From: Candidatus Peribacteria bacterium
GTDB taxonomy: Bacteria > Patescibacteriota > Gracilibacteria > UBA1369 > 2-02-FULL-48-14
Length of the DNA stretch: 64,000 nt
Assembly: GCA_943349825.1 (NCBI GenBank)
Contig: CALQZQ010000005.1
Coordinates: 1-64,000 of the forward strand
Direction of reading: 5' to 3'
Shown: positions 17,262-25,091 of the stretch, piece after piece
Position numbering within the stretch: position 1 is the first letter of the stretch
How the letters are laid out: each line of letters opens with the position of its first letter
Position numbers and translations under genes: made by a program
The notes under the pieces: model-generated
Told to the model about the DNA's origin: nothing
The model's database searches: none
What the model saw: only the letters and a program-made list of their open reading frames with translations

Positions 17262-17483
17262 TTAAATTTTTTCCAGCTCCCAGTCAATTAAAGCAGCCGC
17301 CTGTTCTGATAGTTCAGAAGACTTGTAATCAATTAAGTTACCGCTAGCTCTTCCACAGCTTAATGTTCCTGATTCATTAGGTATATAAGCAAACCCATTA
17401 GGGTAAGTTTCTTTTAATTTGCTACTTACTTCTTCACAGCTTGTTCCTGGGTCAGCCGACACACCGGCGATGCGTGATCTCAC
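17262..17483 (-). CDS. Small protein coupled to the sigma factor gene
   Basis: A 73-residue protein, start GTG at 17481-17483, overlapping the stop of the upstream sigma gene by 4 nt (GTGA). It has two cysteines (CEEV, SCGRASG) and an amphipathic C-terminal helix, with no signal peptide. It is too small and divergent to assign. Because it is translationally coupled to an alternative sigma factor, an anti-sigma or co-regulator role is conceivable, but this is inference only. Confidence 0.5.
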   Translation of the reverse strand: MRSRIAGVSADPGTSCEEVSSKLKETYPNGFAYIPNESGTLSCGRASGNLIDYKSSELSEQAAALIDWELEKI

Positions 17484-18247
17484 CTCACATCTTTCATCGC
17501 TTCTCTCAACTTTTTCAGAGCCGCCCCTTTTAGGTGAAAAACTCTTGAGGAAGAAATACCTAGTTCTCTTCCGATACTACTCAGCGTGACTTCATCTGTG
17601 GTATCCTCTTCTAAATAGTAGGCTTCTAGGATTCTACGCTCTCTTGGTTGAAGCACCTCGCCGGTCATTGCATTGCTTAAAGTCAGGTCAAATTCTCGTT
17701 GGATTAAGTCTGCTTCTGCATCTCCGTCATAGGCAATTTTTCTTAGGTCATGGTCTGGAAGTTTGTCTAAAGAAGCTTTTTTCATTATTAGATTTTTCTC
17801 CCGCCTCACACGAAATCTTTCTACAGATATCTGTAAAGATTCAGCCATCTCTTCAACAGTCGGGGGAGTACCGTCGGGTTTTGTTAAGTGGTCCCGTGCT
17901 TGAGCCATCCTGTGTGCTGCGGCTCTGATTCTTCTTGGTACGAAATCATTTTCTCTAATAAAGTCTAGCATTGCACCCCTAATCCTAGGCCTTACATATG
18001 CCTCTAATTTCACTCCCCTGCTTGGATCAAAAGACGAAGTAAGCTTTAGTAAGGCTATTTGTCCCTCTTGGATTAAATCATCCAAATCTTCTGGTCTCAA
18101 CTGCAACTGGAACATTAGTTTTCTTGCAATCTGGTCCACCGCTTTAGATAAACCACCAGCTGTAGTCTCTATACTAGAGGGGACCACAGCTCCGACGACT
18201 ATATCTGGCGTGCTTCCAATCGAATCTTCGTTTATTGAATCAAGCAT
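17480..18247 (-). CDS. Alternative sigma-70 factor, FliA/WhiG type
   Basis: A 255-residue sigma factor. Region 2 spans about 45-115 (DLDDLIQEGQIALLKLTSSFD, YVRPRIRGAMLDFIRENDFVPRR). Region 3 is about 120-150 (GTPPTVEEMAESLQIS). Region 4 is about 195-250 (LQPRERRILEAYYLEED, LSSIGRELGISSSRVFHLKGAALKKLREAM). This three-domain layout without region 1.1 is that of FliA, WhiG and SigB/F-type factors. No flagellar genes are visible. It is unusual to find a global-type regulator as cargo of a repeat-bounded module. Confidence 0.88.
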   Translation of the reverse strand: MLDSINEDSIGSTPDIVVGAVVPSSIETTAGGLSKAVDQIARKLMFQLQLRPEDLDDLIQEGQIALLKLTSSFDPSRGVKLEAYVRPRIRGAMLDFIRENDFVPRRIRAAAHRMAQARDHLTKPDGTPPTVEEMAESLQISVERFRVRREKNLIMKKASLDKLPDHDLRKIAYDGDAEADLIQREFDLTLSNAMTGEVLQPRERRILEAYYLEEDTTDEVTLSSIGRELGISSSRVFHLKGAALKKLREAMKDVR

Positions 18248-18308
18248 TGGGAAAATAATGTACAGCTAGAGTAACATTTTTTACTATTTTGGCAATAGTC
18301 GTAGCTAT

Positions 18309-18338
18309 GCGTAATAGATCCGAGTGGCCAGCCAATTT
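18309..18338 (+). repeat. Array repeat copy D
   Basis: GCGTAATAGATCC followed by GAGTGGCCAGCCAATTT. It is in the same orientation as the other copies although the genes on both sides are on the minus strand. Confidence 0.72.
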
Positions 18339-18346
18339 TGTTTAAG

Positions 18347-19531
18347 CTAGTAGGCAAGATACACGATGCCATCCACAGAGTAAACCACCACGGGGACGCC
18401 CGCGACAATCTCTCCCTGCCCTTGAATCGTTTTGGTTTCTCCATCATTCATTTTATATTCTACCCCATTCCATAGGGCTGTCGTGCGATGCCCGGCGTTA
18501 TTGCGAGCATCCTTTGCCGCAGCGGCATCTACATAATCCACCCAGACTGCCCCGAATACTCCGTTAGACACAAAAGGGGATACAAATTTCCCCGTTGAAT
18601 CTAAGACCGTATCTTTCCAAGTTTTTCCATCCGTCGTTGTTCGCAGGTGAGCTTCGGCACCAAGATGATAGCCGATCGCAATAGCATTACCATCGACGGA
18701 AATAGCGGGATCGTATCCAGAGGAAATAACTGTCTCATTGCTTCCGTCGAGATTGGCGGTGCGTATCGAATCGAAACCGCTCGACCCTTCTACCGATCGA
18801 TCGTCGCGCCACACAAGCGTGGAGCCAGATATCGCCACGATGGCTGTCGTTGTGTTGAGTGTTGAGAGCTCCCAACCGTCAACCCCATTCCCTACAGCAA
18901 TCTGCAACGCGCCAACACCATCCATAGCACCGGTTTGTGCATTCGTCTTTGGTGCATCGACCCATACCACGGCAAAACCGTCACCAGTCCAATCCATCGA
19001 TGGGATGGGGCCGCCATCCTGTTCGCGAGCACCAACGGTAGCTGGCGTTGTCCAGGTTATTAAATCTGTACTCGATGATGCCATGATTGCCGTGGAGGTC
19101 ACCCACGCGACAACAACGCGATCCTCACTTGCAGCAATCGTTGGACCACCCGTTGAAGGTTGAAGAGTCGTGACCCGATGTCGCTGACCATTTGATTCAA
19201 CGACAATAATATCCGTACCATCGGTCAGTACAACGAGAGGCTCTTCGTTCCAATTCGTTATTGCGCGTTGGGAGCGCAGTGGCAACGATCCGGATCCAAG
19301 TTCTATCACGTTCTTAAATGCTGAAACCGTTGTGCCTTCATTAGGAGTTTCTTGACTGGACGATTCTCCGGAATCTGCCGTTTCTTCTGTATCCATTGGG
19401 ATATTGCCAGCTGAGGGCGAAAGGTAGCCGGGATCATTGGTCGCAATAATAACAATCACCGTTACCCCAATAGCAAGAACAATGATACCTATGGATAACA
19501 AAACGAATCGTGAAGTGGAAAGGCTGCGCAT
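18347..19531 (-). CDS. Membrane-anchored sialidase-like beta-propeller protein
   Basis: A 394-residue protein with an N-terminal signal anchor at about 8-29 (FVLLSIGIIVLAIGVTVIVIIA), a Ser/Thr/Glu-rich stalk (about 35-65) and a repeat-built extracellular domain. Asp-box-like turns (SSTDLITWT, TTTDGKTWKD) and repeated WVTSTA, VVWVDA, AVWVDY strands suggest a sialidase-type six-bladed propeller. The catalytic Arg triad of true sialidases is not obvious, so it may only bind ligands. GC content is higher and codon use differs from the neighbouring lipoproteins, fitting separate acquisition of this module. Confidence 0.6.
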   Translation of the reverse strand: MRSLSTSRFVLLSIGIIVLAIGVTVIVIIATNDPGYLSPSAGNIPMDTEETADSGESSSQETPNEGTTVSAFKNVIELGSGSLPLRSQRAITNWNEEPLVVLTDGTDIIVVESNGQRHRVTTLQPSTGGPTIAASEDRVVVAWVTSTAIMASSSTDLITWTTPATVGAREQDGGPIPSMDWTGDGFAVVWVDAPKTNAQTGAMDGVGALQIAVGNGVDGWELSTLNTTTAIVAISGSTLVWRDDRSVEGSSGFDSIRTANLDGSNETVISSGYDPAISVDGNAIAIGYHLGAEAHLRTTTDGKTWKDTVLDSTGKFVSPFVSNGVFGAVWVDYVDAAAAKDARNNAGHRTTALWNGVEYKMNDGETKTIQGQGEIVAGVPVVVYSVDGIVYLAY

Positions 19532-19614
19532 AGGCCGTTCTATTACTAAAATTATTAATCCCTAACTCGAGCGTACTTCTTTCTTTTCGCCGCTGTCAAC
19601 GTTGACCTACGGAT

Positions 19615-19697
19615 CTGAAACCCCACAATTGTGCCTCACAGCAAGAAACGGTACCATGACACTGTCGTAAGGGTACTAGACCCGCTTAGTCAGGCCA
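19615..19697 (+). repeat. Array repeat copy E with long upstream arm
   Basis: The core (19671-19697) is GGGTACTAGACCC followed by GCTTAGTCAGGCCACC. The upstream arm matches that of copy A over about 55 nt, including CACAATTGTG and GCAAGAAACGGTA. A separate 12-bp perfect palindrome, GTCAACGTTGAC, lies just before it at 19595-19606. Confidence 0.72.
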
Positions 19698-19714
19698 CCC
19701 ATTAACAAAATAAG

Positions 19715-20230
19715 ATGAAAAAATTACTCTTCGTTTCAAGTCTTTGTTTACTTGTAGCTGGATGTTCCACAGAGGACATGGCGAACAACCCAGCTTCAAT
19801 CGCGGAAAATACTGATCTACGTAGGCAAGTGGAGCTTTTGAAGGCTGAGTTTGAGTGTGTTCAGGAACCCACTCAATCACTTGTTTGGGAAGAGGTGAGT
19901 TTTGAACTACCTTCCTGCTGGACTCATGAAGAAACTGTAGATGCAAATCTTGTACCTACCCTTCACTTGGCAATGGAAGGACATGAAGATGTATCTTTGG
20001 AAGTAACTTTGCTTAGGGACTATATTGCTCCAGATGATCGAGGACCTGCTGAGAATCAAATTGGAACCAACTATTACTATCAATTTTTAGCGGGTATGGA
20101 TCAAGATGTTTTTGTCCTTGAGGACGAACCCTACCAACTAAATATTCTCACGCCTGCAGCGGATTATGTAGCGACGGACCCTCTTGTGTTAGACATCTTA
20201 GCGTCTGTAAAACCTCCCAAAGGTTACTAG
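19715..20230 (+). CDS. Secreted lipoprotein with N-terminal coiled segment
   Basis: A 171-residue lipoprotein. The signal peptide MKKLLFVSSLCLLVAGC has a clear lipobox LVAGC (Cys17), followed by a short helical stretch (ENTDLRRQVELLKAEFEC) and a compact domain with paired Cys. The domain has the strand pattern of small stress or cargo-binding proteins (PsbP/MOG1-like shape), but I cannot assign it. The C-terminal Gly-Tyr-stop is encoded by repeat copy F. Confidence 0.58.
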   Translation: MKKLLFVSSLCLLVAGCSTEDMANNPASIAENTDLRRQVELLKAEFECVQEPTQSLVWEEVSFELPSCWTHEETVDANLVPTLHLAMEGHEDVSLEVTLLRDYIAPDDRGPAENQIGTNYYYQFLAGMDQDVFVLEDEPYQLNILTPAADYVATDPLVLDILASVKPPKGY

Positions 20231-20250
20231 ACCCGTTTAGCCAGCTTAAT
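20222..20250 (+). repeat. Array repeat copy F
   Basis: GGTTACTAGACCC followed by GTTTAGCCAGCTTAAT. It contains the stop codon of the upstream lipoprotein gene. Confidence 0.75.
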
Positions 20251-20314
20251 AATAAATATGATGTATGAATGTTTATGATCCTCAAGAACTAGTTCCTTAT
20301 TCCCCAGGACAAGG

Positions 20315-21094
20315 ATGAACTATCTAGACTATTTCTTCGCTTATTATAGGAAATATGCCTTTAAAAGGCGTCTATTTTACCCAACAGGGTGGCATCTGTT
20401 TTTAGGCCTTTTCTTGGGTGTTTTGACTTATGGATTCGCAAGAGAAATCACTGCTTGTCCCGATTTGAAATGCGATTCAGCTTTATTTATAGCTTTTTTT
20501 ACAATTTTCATTTATTTCTTGATTTTGAAGTTGTGGTTTTACATGAAAAGGGTCTTTCTCTATCCCTTCATGAGGACCTCCTTTGCGGCCACTTTTTTGG
20601 GCCTTAGTGTTATTCCGCTTATTTTTTGGACTCAGTTCATTCCTCTTGTTTATCTTGGCGCGGGTTTGTTGATTTGGGGAGGCCTTAGGAACTTCTTTGG
20701 GATTTTAAAAAAAATAGGAAGCTCGAACGGGAAAGATTTTTTTTATCTCTCACACGACTATATTTGGATATTTCCTCAAAAAAAGACCTGGTGTTTGATC
20801 GTGTGTGCTGATCGTGAACCAGAAAATATTAAATCTTTTTTAAGCGAGATTCTACCATTGGGACTTAAAAAAATCATATGCATTGGAGAGTCTGGAGAAT
20901 GGATTTTAGAGAAAAGTAAGAGCTTGGGATTGGATGTGAGTTCAAAGTATTATCCTAACCTTGAAGATGCCTTCAGTCATTCCCTCGTTGCTCAAGGTGT
21001 TGAAGTCGTCTTTATAGTTGATCTAACGGGTGGAACTTATTTAAAACAAGCCAAATCCTTTTTTGACTTTCGGTCAAAATTGGAGTTACGCTGA
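20315..21094 (+). CDS. Four-helix membrane protein with cytosolic alpha/beta domain
   Basis: A 259-residue protein. The first 130 residues form four hydrophobic segments: GWHLFLGLFLGVLTYGF, LFIAFFTIFIYFLILKLWFY, FAATFLGLSVIPLIFW, and FIPLVYLGAGLLIWGGL. The rest is a soluble alternating alpha/beta domain (WCLIVCADREPENIKSFL, KKIICIGESGEW, EVVFIVDLTGGTY) resembling a Rossmann-like fold. There are no catalytic motifs I can name. It is the sole gene between repeat copies F and G. It is AT-rich, with many Phe and Lys codons. Confidence 0.55.
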   Translation: MNYLDYFFAYYRKYAFKRRLFYPTGWHLFLGLFLGVLTYGFAREITACPDLKCDSALFIAFFTIFIYFLILKLWFYMKRVFLYPFMRTSFAATFLGLSVIPLIFWTQFIPLVYLGAGLLIWGGLRNFFGILKKIGSSNGKDFFYLSHDYIWIFPQKKTWCLIVCADREPENIKSFLSEILPLGLKKIICIGESGEWILEKSKSLGLDVSSKYYPNLEDAFSHSLVAQGVEVVFIVDLTGGTYLKQAKSFFDFRSKLELR

Positions 21095-21101
21095 ATCGTC
21101 T

Positions 21102-21130
21102 GATTACTAGGCCCGAGTGGTCAGCCAATA
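21102..21130 (+). repeat. Array repeat copy G
   Basis: GATTACTAGGCCC followed by GAGTGGTCAGCCAATA, positioned 7 nt after the stop of the membrane protein gene. Confidence 0.75.
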
Positions 21131-21140
21131 ATATTTTTTT

Positions 21141-21590
21141 ATGAAATACAGATCTTTTCAGACTGAGGACTCAGCTGAGGTAAAAATGATGATTCATCAG
21201 TACTATTTAGAAGATCATCCGGATCAAGCACTGTCGGATGAGCAGGTGGAGAGAACTTTGGATGAATTTTTGAGGCATCCTGAAAAAGGTGCAGTGCTCT
21301 TGCTGCTGGAGAAGGGGGCAGTGCTTGGTTACAGTATTCTGGTCTATTTTTGGAGCAACGAAATGGGTGGAGACATTGTTAATATTGATGAACTTTTTGT
21401 AAAAAGTGAGCATCGAGGAAAAGGTCTTGGGACTGCTTTTGTTAAGAGCCTTATCGAGGATCGATTCAAGGATTGTGTTCGTATTGAACTTGTCACCACT
21501 CCTCAAAATGAACGTGCACGCAAACTTTACAGTAGCCTTGGGTTTTCAGCTGGCAAAGATTTTCACATGGAATATTCTTTCACCGTTTAA
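21141..21590 (+). CDS. GNAT-family N-acetyltransferase
   Basis: A 149-residue single-domain acetyltransferase. Motif A (acetyl-CoA binding) is IDELFVKSEHRGKGLGTAFVKSLIE (about 82-106, with RGKGLG), and motif B is NERARKLYSSLGF. The substrate is unknown; the family modifies amines of antibiotics, peptides or polyamines. Isolated GNAT genes are a very common cargo of integron cassettes, which is consistent with the repeat-bounded setting. It precedes a small lipoprotein gene by 7 nt. Confidence 0.85.
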   Translation: MKYRSFQTEDSAEVKMMIHQYYLEDHPDQALSDEQVERTLDEFLRHPEKGAVLLLLEKGAVLGYSILVYFWSNEMGGDIVNIDELFVKSEHRGKGLGTAFVKSLIEDRFKDCVRIELVTTPQNERARKLYSSLGFSAGKDFHMEYSFTV

Positions 21591-21597
21591 ATTGCTT

Positions 21598-21798
21598 ATG
21601 AAGCCGGCGTTTTTACTTCTGTTGACCTTGTTCCTTGTCGCTTGTTCAAAAGAAGAAGAGGCCGATATTTTGGTCAGTTGTGGAGACCTTTCTTCTTACG
21701 AAGATTGTGAAAGGGCCGAACAGTGTGTTTGGCAATTCAGTGACCTTGATCCTCAGACTCTTCAAATCATGAGTCCGTCGTATTGTAGAGAGCTTTAA
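21598..21798 (+). CDS. Small Cys-containing lipoprotein
   Basis: A 66-residue protein starting at ATG 21598, 7 nt after the GNAT stop. The longer in-frame extension to 21406 overlaps the acetyltransferase gene and is not credible. The signal peptide MKPAFLLLLTLFLVAC ends in a lipobox (Cys16). The mature 50 residues contain four Cys (SCGDL, YEDCERAEQC, SPSYC) that could form two disulfides. Function unknown. Confidence 0.62.
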   Translation: MKPAFLLLLTLFLVACSKEEEADILVSCGDLSSYEDCERAEQCVWQFSDLDPQTLQIMSPSYCREL

Positions 21799-21812
21799 GT
21801 AGCGTAAAATAT

Positions 21813-21843
21813 GGGTTACTAGACCCGAGTGGCCAGCTAAACC
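21813..21843 (+). repeat. Array repeat copy H (last)
   Basis: GGGTTACTAGACCC followed by GAGTGGCCAGCTAAACC. It is the right-most copy; no further copy is seen in the window. Confidence 0.75.
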
Positions 21844-21852
21844 ATCAATAAA

Positions 21853-21883
21853 AAAAGCCCTGCGGTTGTCCCACAAGGCTTTT
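21853..21883. terminator. Terminator between array and CARDB gene
   Basis: AAAAGCC (21853-21859) and GGCTTTT (21877-21883), with additional pairing inside the loop (TG/CA, GG/CC). A- and T-runs on both sides suit convergent transcription. Confidence 0.6.
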
Positions 21884-21903
21884 AAGGAAGTTTCTTTGCC
21901 TTT

Positions 21904-22671
21904 CTACTCAGGGGAAACCGTGTATCTGTAGAGATACTCATTGTTGGTCTCGTCCAACTCATCCACCTCGTTGTCTACATCTACTCTTCCATCATTTTGG
22001 TAGTTTTGCGCTGTTAGGTCTCCTGCTTCCAACACGATTTCAAACGTGTAACCTAGGGAGCTACCCACTTGCAAGCTTGGAATAGAAATGAGTTCTGGAT
22101 AAGTGTTTCCACCCACAAAGTATTCAAGTACAGAAGCTTCGGAAGGCGCGTTGCCATCATTCCATACCAAACCACTGAATGTGATTTGATCTGCATCCGT
22201 TGCTGGGTTGGGGGAGTGCGCTAACGTATCAATCACAAGGTCGGGTCCCACTTCTACTTCTAAACAGTTATTGGTTTCGTCCTTTTCCGTGATGTTATAC
22301 ATTGCATCAATACAGGCTTTGACTGTGTTGACCCCTTCAAGGGTTTGAGGCTGAAGGATTGAGTTTCCACCCGCAAGACGGAAATTGGTGTCAGTTAAGG
22401 TACCCCAATTGTAGGTCCATTCCAAAGTTCCATTGATATAAACGGTGGAGTAGCCGGTGCTGCCTGCATCTTTCTTGCCGATGTTCTCTTGTTTAATGCT
22501 GAGCTTACCGTCCTCATCGACGTAAATGTCAGAAATAGTCAGGTCTGGTTTCGCAACAGACAGGCTGGGGATTTGAAACCGTCCTTGTAAAACACTGCTA
22601 CCGCTTACAGCAACTCCTCCAAGGACGAGTGCTAGAGCTAGACTGGAGACCAAAAGTTTTTTGGTTTTCAT
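21904..22671 (-). CDS. Secreted protein with two CARDB domains
   Basis: A 255-residue exported protein with an N-terminal signal segment (KKLLVSSLALALVLGGVAVSG). Two tandem CARDB-type beta-sandwich domains follow, starting at KPDLTISDIYVDEDG (about 40) and GPDLVIDTLAHSPNPAT (about 142). Each ends in the hallmark ETNN motif (KDETNNCLEV and LDETNNEYLY). CARDB domains mediate surface adhesion. It has its own consensus promoter on the minus strand with a palindrome over the -10 box. Confidence 0.82.
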   Translation of the reverse strand: MKTKKLLVSSLALALVLGGVAVSGSSVLQGRFQIPSLSVAKPDLTISDIYVDEDGKLSIKQENIGKKDAGSTGYSTVYINGTLEWTYNWGTLTDTNFRLAGGNSILQPQTLEGVNTVKACIDAMYNITEKDETNNCLEVEVGPDLVIDTLAHSPNPATDADQITFSGLVWNDGNAPSEASVLEYFVGGNTYPELISIPSLQVGSSLGYTFEIVLEAGDLTAQNYQNDGRVDVDNEVDELDETNNEYLYRYTVSPE

Positions 22672-22694
22672 ATGGAGATAAGGGTTAGTAAATC

Positions 22695-22728
22695 ATGTTA
22701 TTATAACATAATCTAATCGTTTTGACAA
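22695..22728 (-). promoter_or_regulatory. Sigma-70-like promoter of the CARDB gene
   Basis: On the minus strand TTGTCA (22728-22723), a 17-nt spacer and TATAAT (22705-22700). A 15-nt palindrome ATGTTATTATAACAT (22695-22709) covers the -10 box and is a possible operator. Confidence 0.65.
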
Positions 22729-22731
22729 GCA

Positions 22732-23157
22732 CTACACCTTATACTTTTCCTTCATGTATTTTAAGGAAGCTTTGATGAGTTCTTTCAGCACGTCCACGTT
22801 GATGTCGGATAAATGCTTGATGTAAAGACAGGAGCCGCCACTCACTTTATGTTTTCCCAATTTTTCCAGAAGTTTTTTTTGATCACCAAAACCGGACATG
22901 ATGTAGATGGTTAGGTTTTGTTTTCGCGGAGAGAACCCCGTGAGCGGCCAGTCGCCTTCCTGTTTGCTTCGCTCTGATTTGTAATGGTACTGACCAAAGC
23001 CGATGATGCTGCCACCCCACATTGCGGGTTTTTCTTTGCTCACCTCTTCGAAAATTTTCAGCAGTTCCTGGGCGTCTTTACGTTTTCCTTCATCCTCCAC
23101 TGCCTCTAAAAAAGCAGTTACGCTCGCAGTAGTTTTTTGAGTCTTGATTTCTGCCAT
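22732..23157 (-). CDS. DUF1801 (YdhG-like) protein
   Basis: A 141-residue cytosolic protein of the DUF1801 family: TASVTAFLEAVEDEGKRKDAQELLKIF at the start, then MWGGSIIGFGQYHYKSERSKQEGDWPLTGFSPRKQNLTIYIM and SGGSCLYIKHLSDINVDVLKELI. This is the canonical length and motif order. The fold is known but the biochemical role is not. It has a single-gene neighbourhood with no sign of operon partners. Confidence 0.83.
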   Translation of the reverse strand: MAEIKTQKTTASVTAFLEAVEDEGKRKDAQELLKIFEEVSKEKPAMWGGSIIGFGQYHYKSERSKQEGDWPLTGFSPRKQNLTIYIMSGFGDQKKLLEKLGKHKVSGGSCLYIKHLSDINVDVLKELIKASLKYMKEKYKV

Positions 23158-23215
23158 GAATGGTTAGGTTAAACAGTCTGATAGAGAGAATGTAGCGAGG
23201 AGCCACTCGTCCTCA

Positions 23216-24652
23216 TCATTGAGAGTAAAAGAATCCAGCTATTAAAAATAAAACTGCGGCGATGCCTGCTGAAGCGAAGTTATATGGGTTAGCATACTTT
23301 AGATACTTCATATGATCAGCGCCGGTAACACCAGAGGCCATATTGGTCATGCCGGCTACTGGTGAAGTGGTGTCTCCAAATGTTCCGCCAGTAATAACTG
23401 CTGCTACGCAAATTGGAATTGAGACGCCACTGGATACAGCAATGAAAATTGCAAAAGGCATAATTAGTGAAGCCGTGGCCCAACCCTCCCCAATAAAATA
23501 AGTCACAAGAGAAGAGATGAGAAAAAGTGCTACAGGAATACTCCATATGGGCAGCTGATTTCCCAAAAGTTGTTGAATGAAATCACTCAAACCCAACTCC
23601 TGCGAAACGTCACCCAAAGCCCATGCGATCACGAGAATAATCAATATCCTCATCAGTTCGTTCCCTCCCGAGATCATGTCTTCGGTCATTTTCTTTAAAG
23701 GGTACTTTTGGAAGGCATAAAGCAAGCCCGTAATAAATATTGAAATAGATAGTGCAAGCAACATTGCCATATTAGGGTCGGTGGCGGAAATAATGGATGC
23801 AATAGTCTCATTTACTCCATTCTCACCTCTGCCGAAGTACCAGAAGAAAAAGAAGCTAAGAGAAACAACCGTTAACATGGGTACTATTAGGTTGATTATG
23901 CGTGGTTTTATTTGTGGCTTTTCATCACCCATAGACATATTCATTTCGTCAGCAGTCTCTTTGTGATGATGCTCACTCTGTTTTCCTGAAGCTTGTTTTC
24001 TCCATTGGAAAAATATGGTGCTGAAAGTGATGAGAAGGACCACAATACTATAAAATTCAAAAGGAATAGCTTGGAGTAAAACGCTATAAGCCGATTGCTC
24101 TTCAAGTACTCCTGCAGATTCTAATCCCTGGCTGATATTGGCTATATTGAACCCTACGAAAGTCGTAGCTATTGGAATGAGTTCAAGAACCGGACTGGCT
24201 GTATTATTGAGCATGAATGCAAGTCGTTCCTTCACTATTTTATTTTTTTCGGCAAGTGAACGCATGATGGACCCCGCACCAACAATTCTGAAGTCACAAT
24301 CAATGAAGGTAACGGGTATCAGTGCCCACAAGGTGTAAAAGACTCCACGGTCGCTTTTGATGTATTTACCGAGCCAACTTGAAAAGGCCTTGATGCCGCC
24401 AGCATTTTTTATAAGTGTGATTAAGCCGTTGAACAAATACAGAAAAAGTAAGACTTGTAAGTTACTTGTATCCGATAATATCTTTAATATATTTTCTATG
24501 GCGACTTCCAGTCCGCCTACAATCGATGGGTTCAACAAGTAAGAACCCACCAATAAACCCAGCAGAAGGGATGGCAAAACTTTCTTTGACCACATTGCTA
24601 AGGCAATGGTGATCACTGGGGGCAGAACTGAAAGCCAGGTTATGGTTTCCAT
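23216..24652 (-). CDS. NhaC-type Na+/H+ antiporter family protein
   Basis: A 478-residue integral membrane protein with about 11-12 hydrophobic segments. Conserved family stretches include FIDCDFRIVGAGSIMRSLAEKN, ASPVLELIPIATTFVGFNIA and the C-terminal ITGGTFGDTTSPVAGMTNMASG. The family exchanges Na+ for H+ or organic acids across the cytoplasmic membrane. A His/Glu-rich cytosolic loop (EHHHKETADEMNMSMGDEK) lies in the middle. It is downstream of the copper cluster on the same strand, with a two-helix small protein just upstream. Confidence 0.85.
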   Translation of the reverse strand: METITWLSVLPPVITIALAMWSKKVLPSLLLGLLVGSYLLNPSIVGGLEVAIENILKILSDTSNLQVLLFLYLFNGLITLIKNAGGIKAFSSWLGKYIKSDRGVFYTLWALIPVTFIDCDFRIVGAGSIMRSLAEKNKIVKERLAFMLNNTASPVLELIPIATTFVGFNIANISQGLESAGVLEEQSAYSVLLQAIPFEFYSIVVLLITFSTIFFQWRKQASGKQSEHHHKETADEMNMSMGDEKPQIKPRIINLIVPMLTVVSLSFFFFWYFGRGENGVNETIASIISATDPNMAMLLALSISIFITGLLYAFQKYPLKKMTEDMISGGNELMRILIILVIAWALGDVSQELGLSDFIQQLLGNQLPIWSIPVALFLISSLVTYFIGEGWATASLIMPFAIFIAVSSGVSIPICVAAVITGGTFGDTTSPVAGMTNMASGVTGADHMKYLKYANPYNFASAGIAAVLFLIAGFFYSQ

Positions 24653-24663
24653 AGAAATTTAAA

Positions 24664-24885
24664 TTAAAGAATCTCTCCACGCTTTTCAAGCATCATGTGG
24701 TGAATGGTTGCAATTTGTGCCCAAATGGCAATGAGGATAAGAATGGCCGTGCAGAACAAAGCGTCTGCTTTTGTAACTCCAAATACTAGGTTGTCCGCTC
24801 CTCCGAACATGGCGGCCAATAAAGTGATGACTCCGGTGAGGCCCACTAAAACGCTAATGATGTGTAGTAATTTTGATAGCTTCAT
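24664..24885 (-). CDS. Small two-helix membrane protein
   Basis: A 73-residue protein with two membrane segments (LHIISVLVGLTGVITLLAAMF and ADALFCTAILILIAIWAQIATI) and a basic C-terminus. It lies 12 nt upstream of the antiporter gene, so it is probably co-transcribed and could be an accessory subunit. No family recognised. Confidence 0.6.
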   Translation of the reverse strand: MKLSKLLHIISVLVGLTGVITLLAAMFGGADNLVFGVTKADALFCTAILILIAIWAQIATIHHMMLEKRGEIL

Positions 24886-24902
24886 ATGATTAAGTTAAAT
24901 GA

Positions 24903-25091
24903 TTAATTAAGATACTTTTCTGGATCACTGACGAATTGATCCTTGCACGCCGCACTGCAGAAGTAATAAATTTTCCCTTTGTGAGCGAATTGGAGTGTGT
25001 CTTCTGTCGGCTCTATTTTCATACTGCAGACTACGTCTTTAAGGTCAGATGCACATGTACTTTTGTTGCCGCAACAGGATGAATTTTCCAT
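24903..25091 (-). CDS. YHS-domain metal-binding protein
   Basis: A 62-residue protein. The N-terminus is Cys-rich (SSCCGNKSTC), followed by a YHS/TRASH-like domain (DVVCSMKIEPTEDTLQFAHKGKIYYFCSAACKDQFVSDPEKYL). YHS domains bind metal through the C...C..C pattern and are found in copper ATPases and small chaperones. Lying downstream of CopA and the multicopper oxidase, it probably takes part in copper handling; the exact ligand is inferred. Confidence 0.85.
   Translation of the reverse strand: MENSSCCGNKSTCASDLKDVVCSMKIEPTEDTLQFAHKGKIYYFCSAACKDQFVSDPEKYLN

Noticed and set aside
21406-21597. N-terminal extension of the small lipoprotein
   Set aside because: It overlaps the GNAT gene in another frame; the signal peptide starts at 21598.
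15670-21843. Classical integron attC sites
   Set aside because: The repeats lack recognisable RYYYAAC and GTTRRRY core sites; no integron integrase is visible in the window.
15670-21843. CRISPR array
   Set aside because: Repeat spacing is 0.5-1.4 kb with genes between; no cas genes.
23181-23215. Possible reversed copy of the array repeat (GCCACTCG)
   Set aside because: Only an 8-base match; too short to count as a copy.
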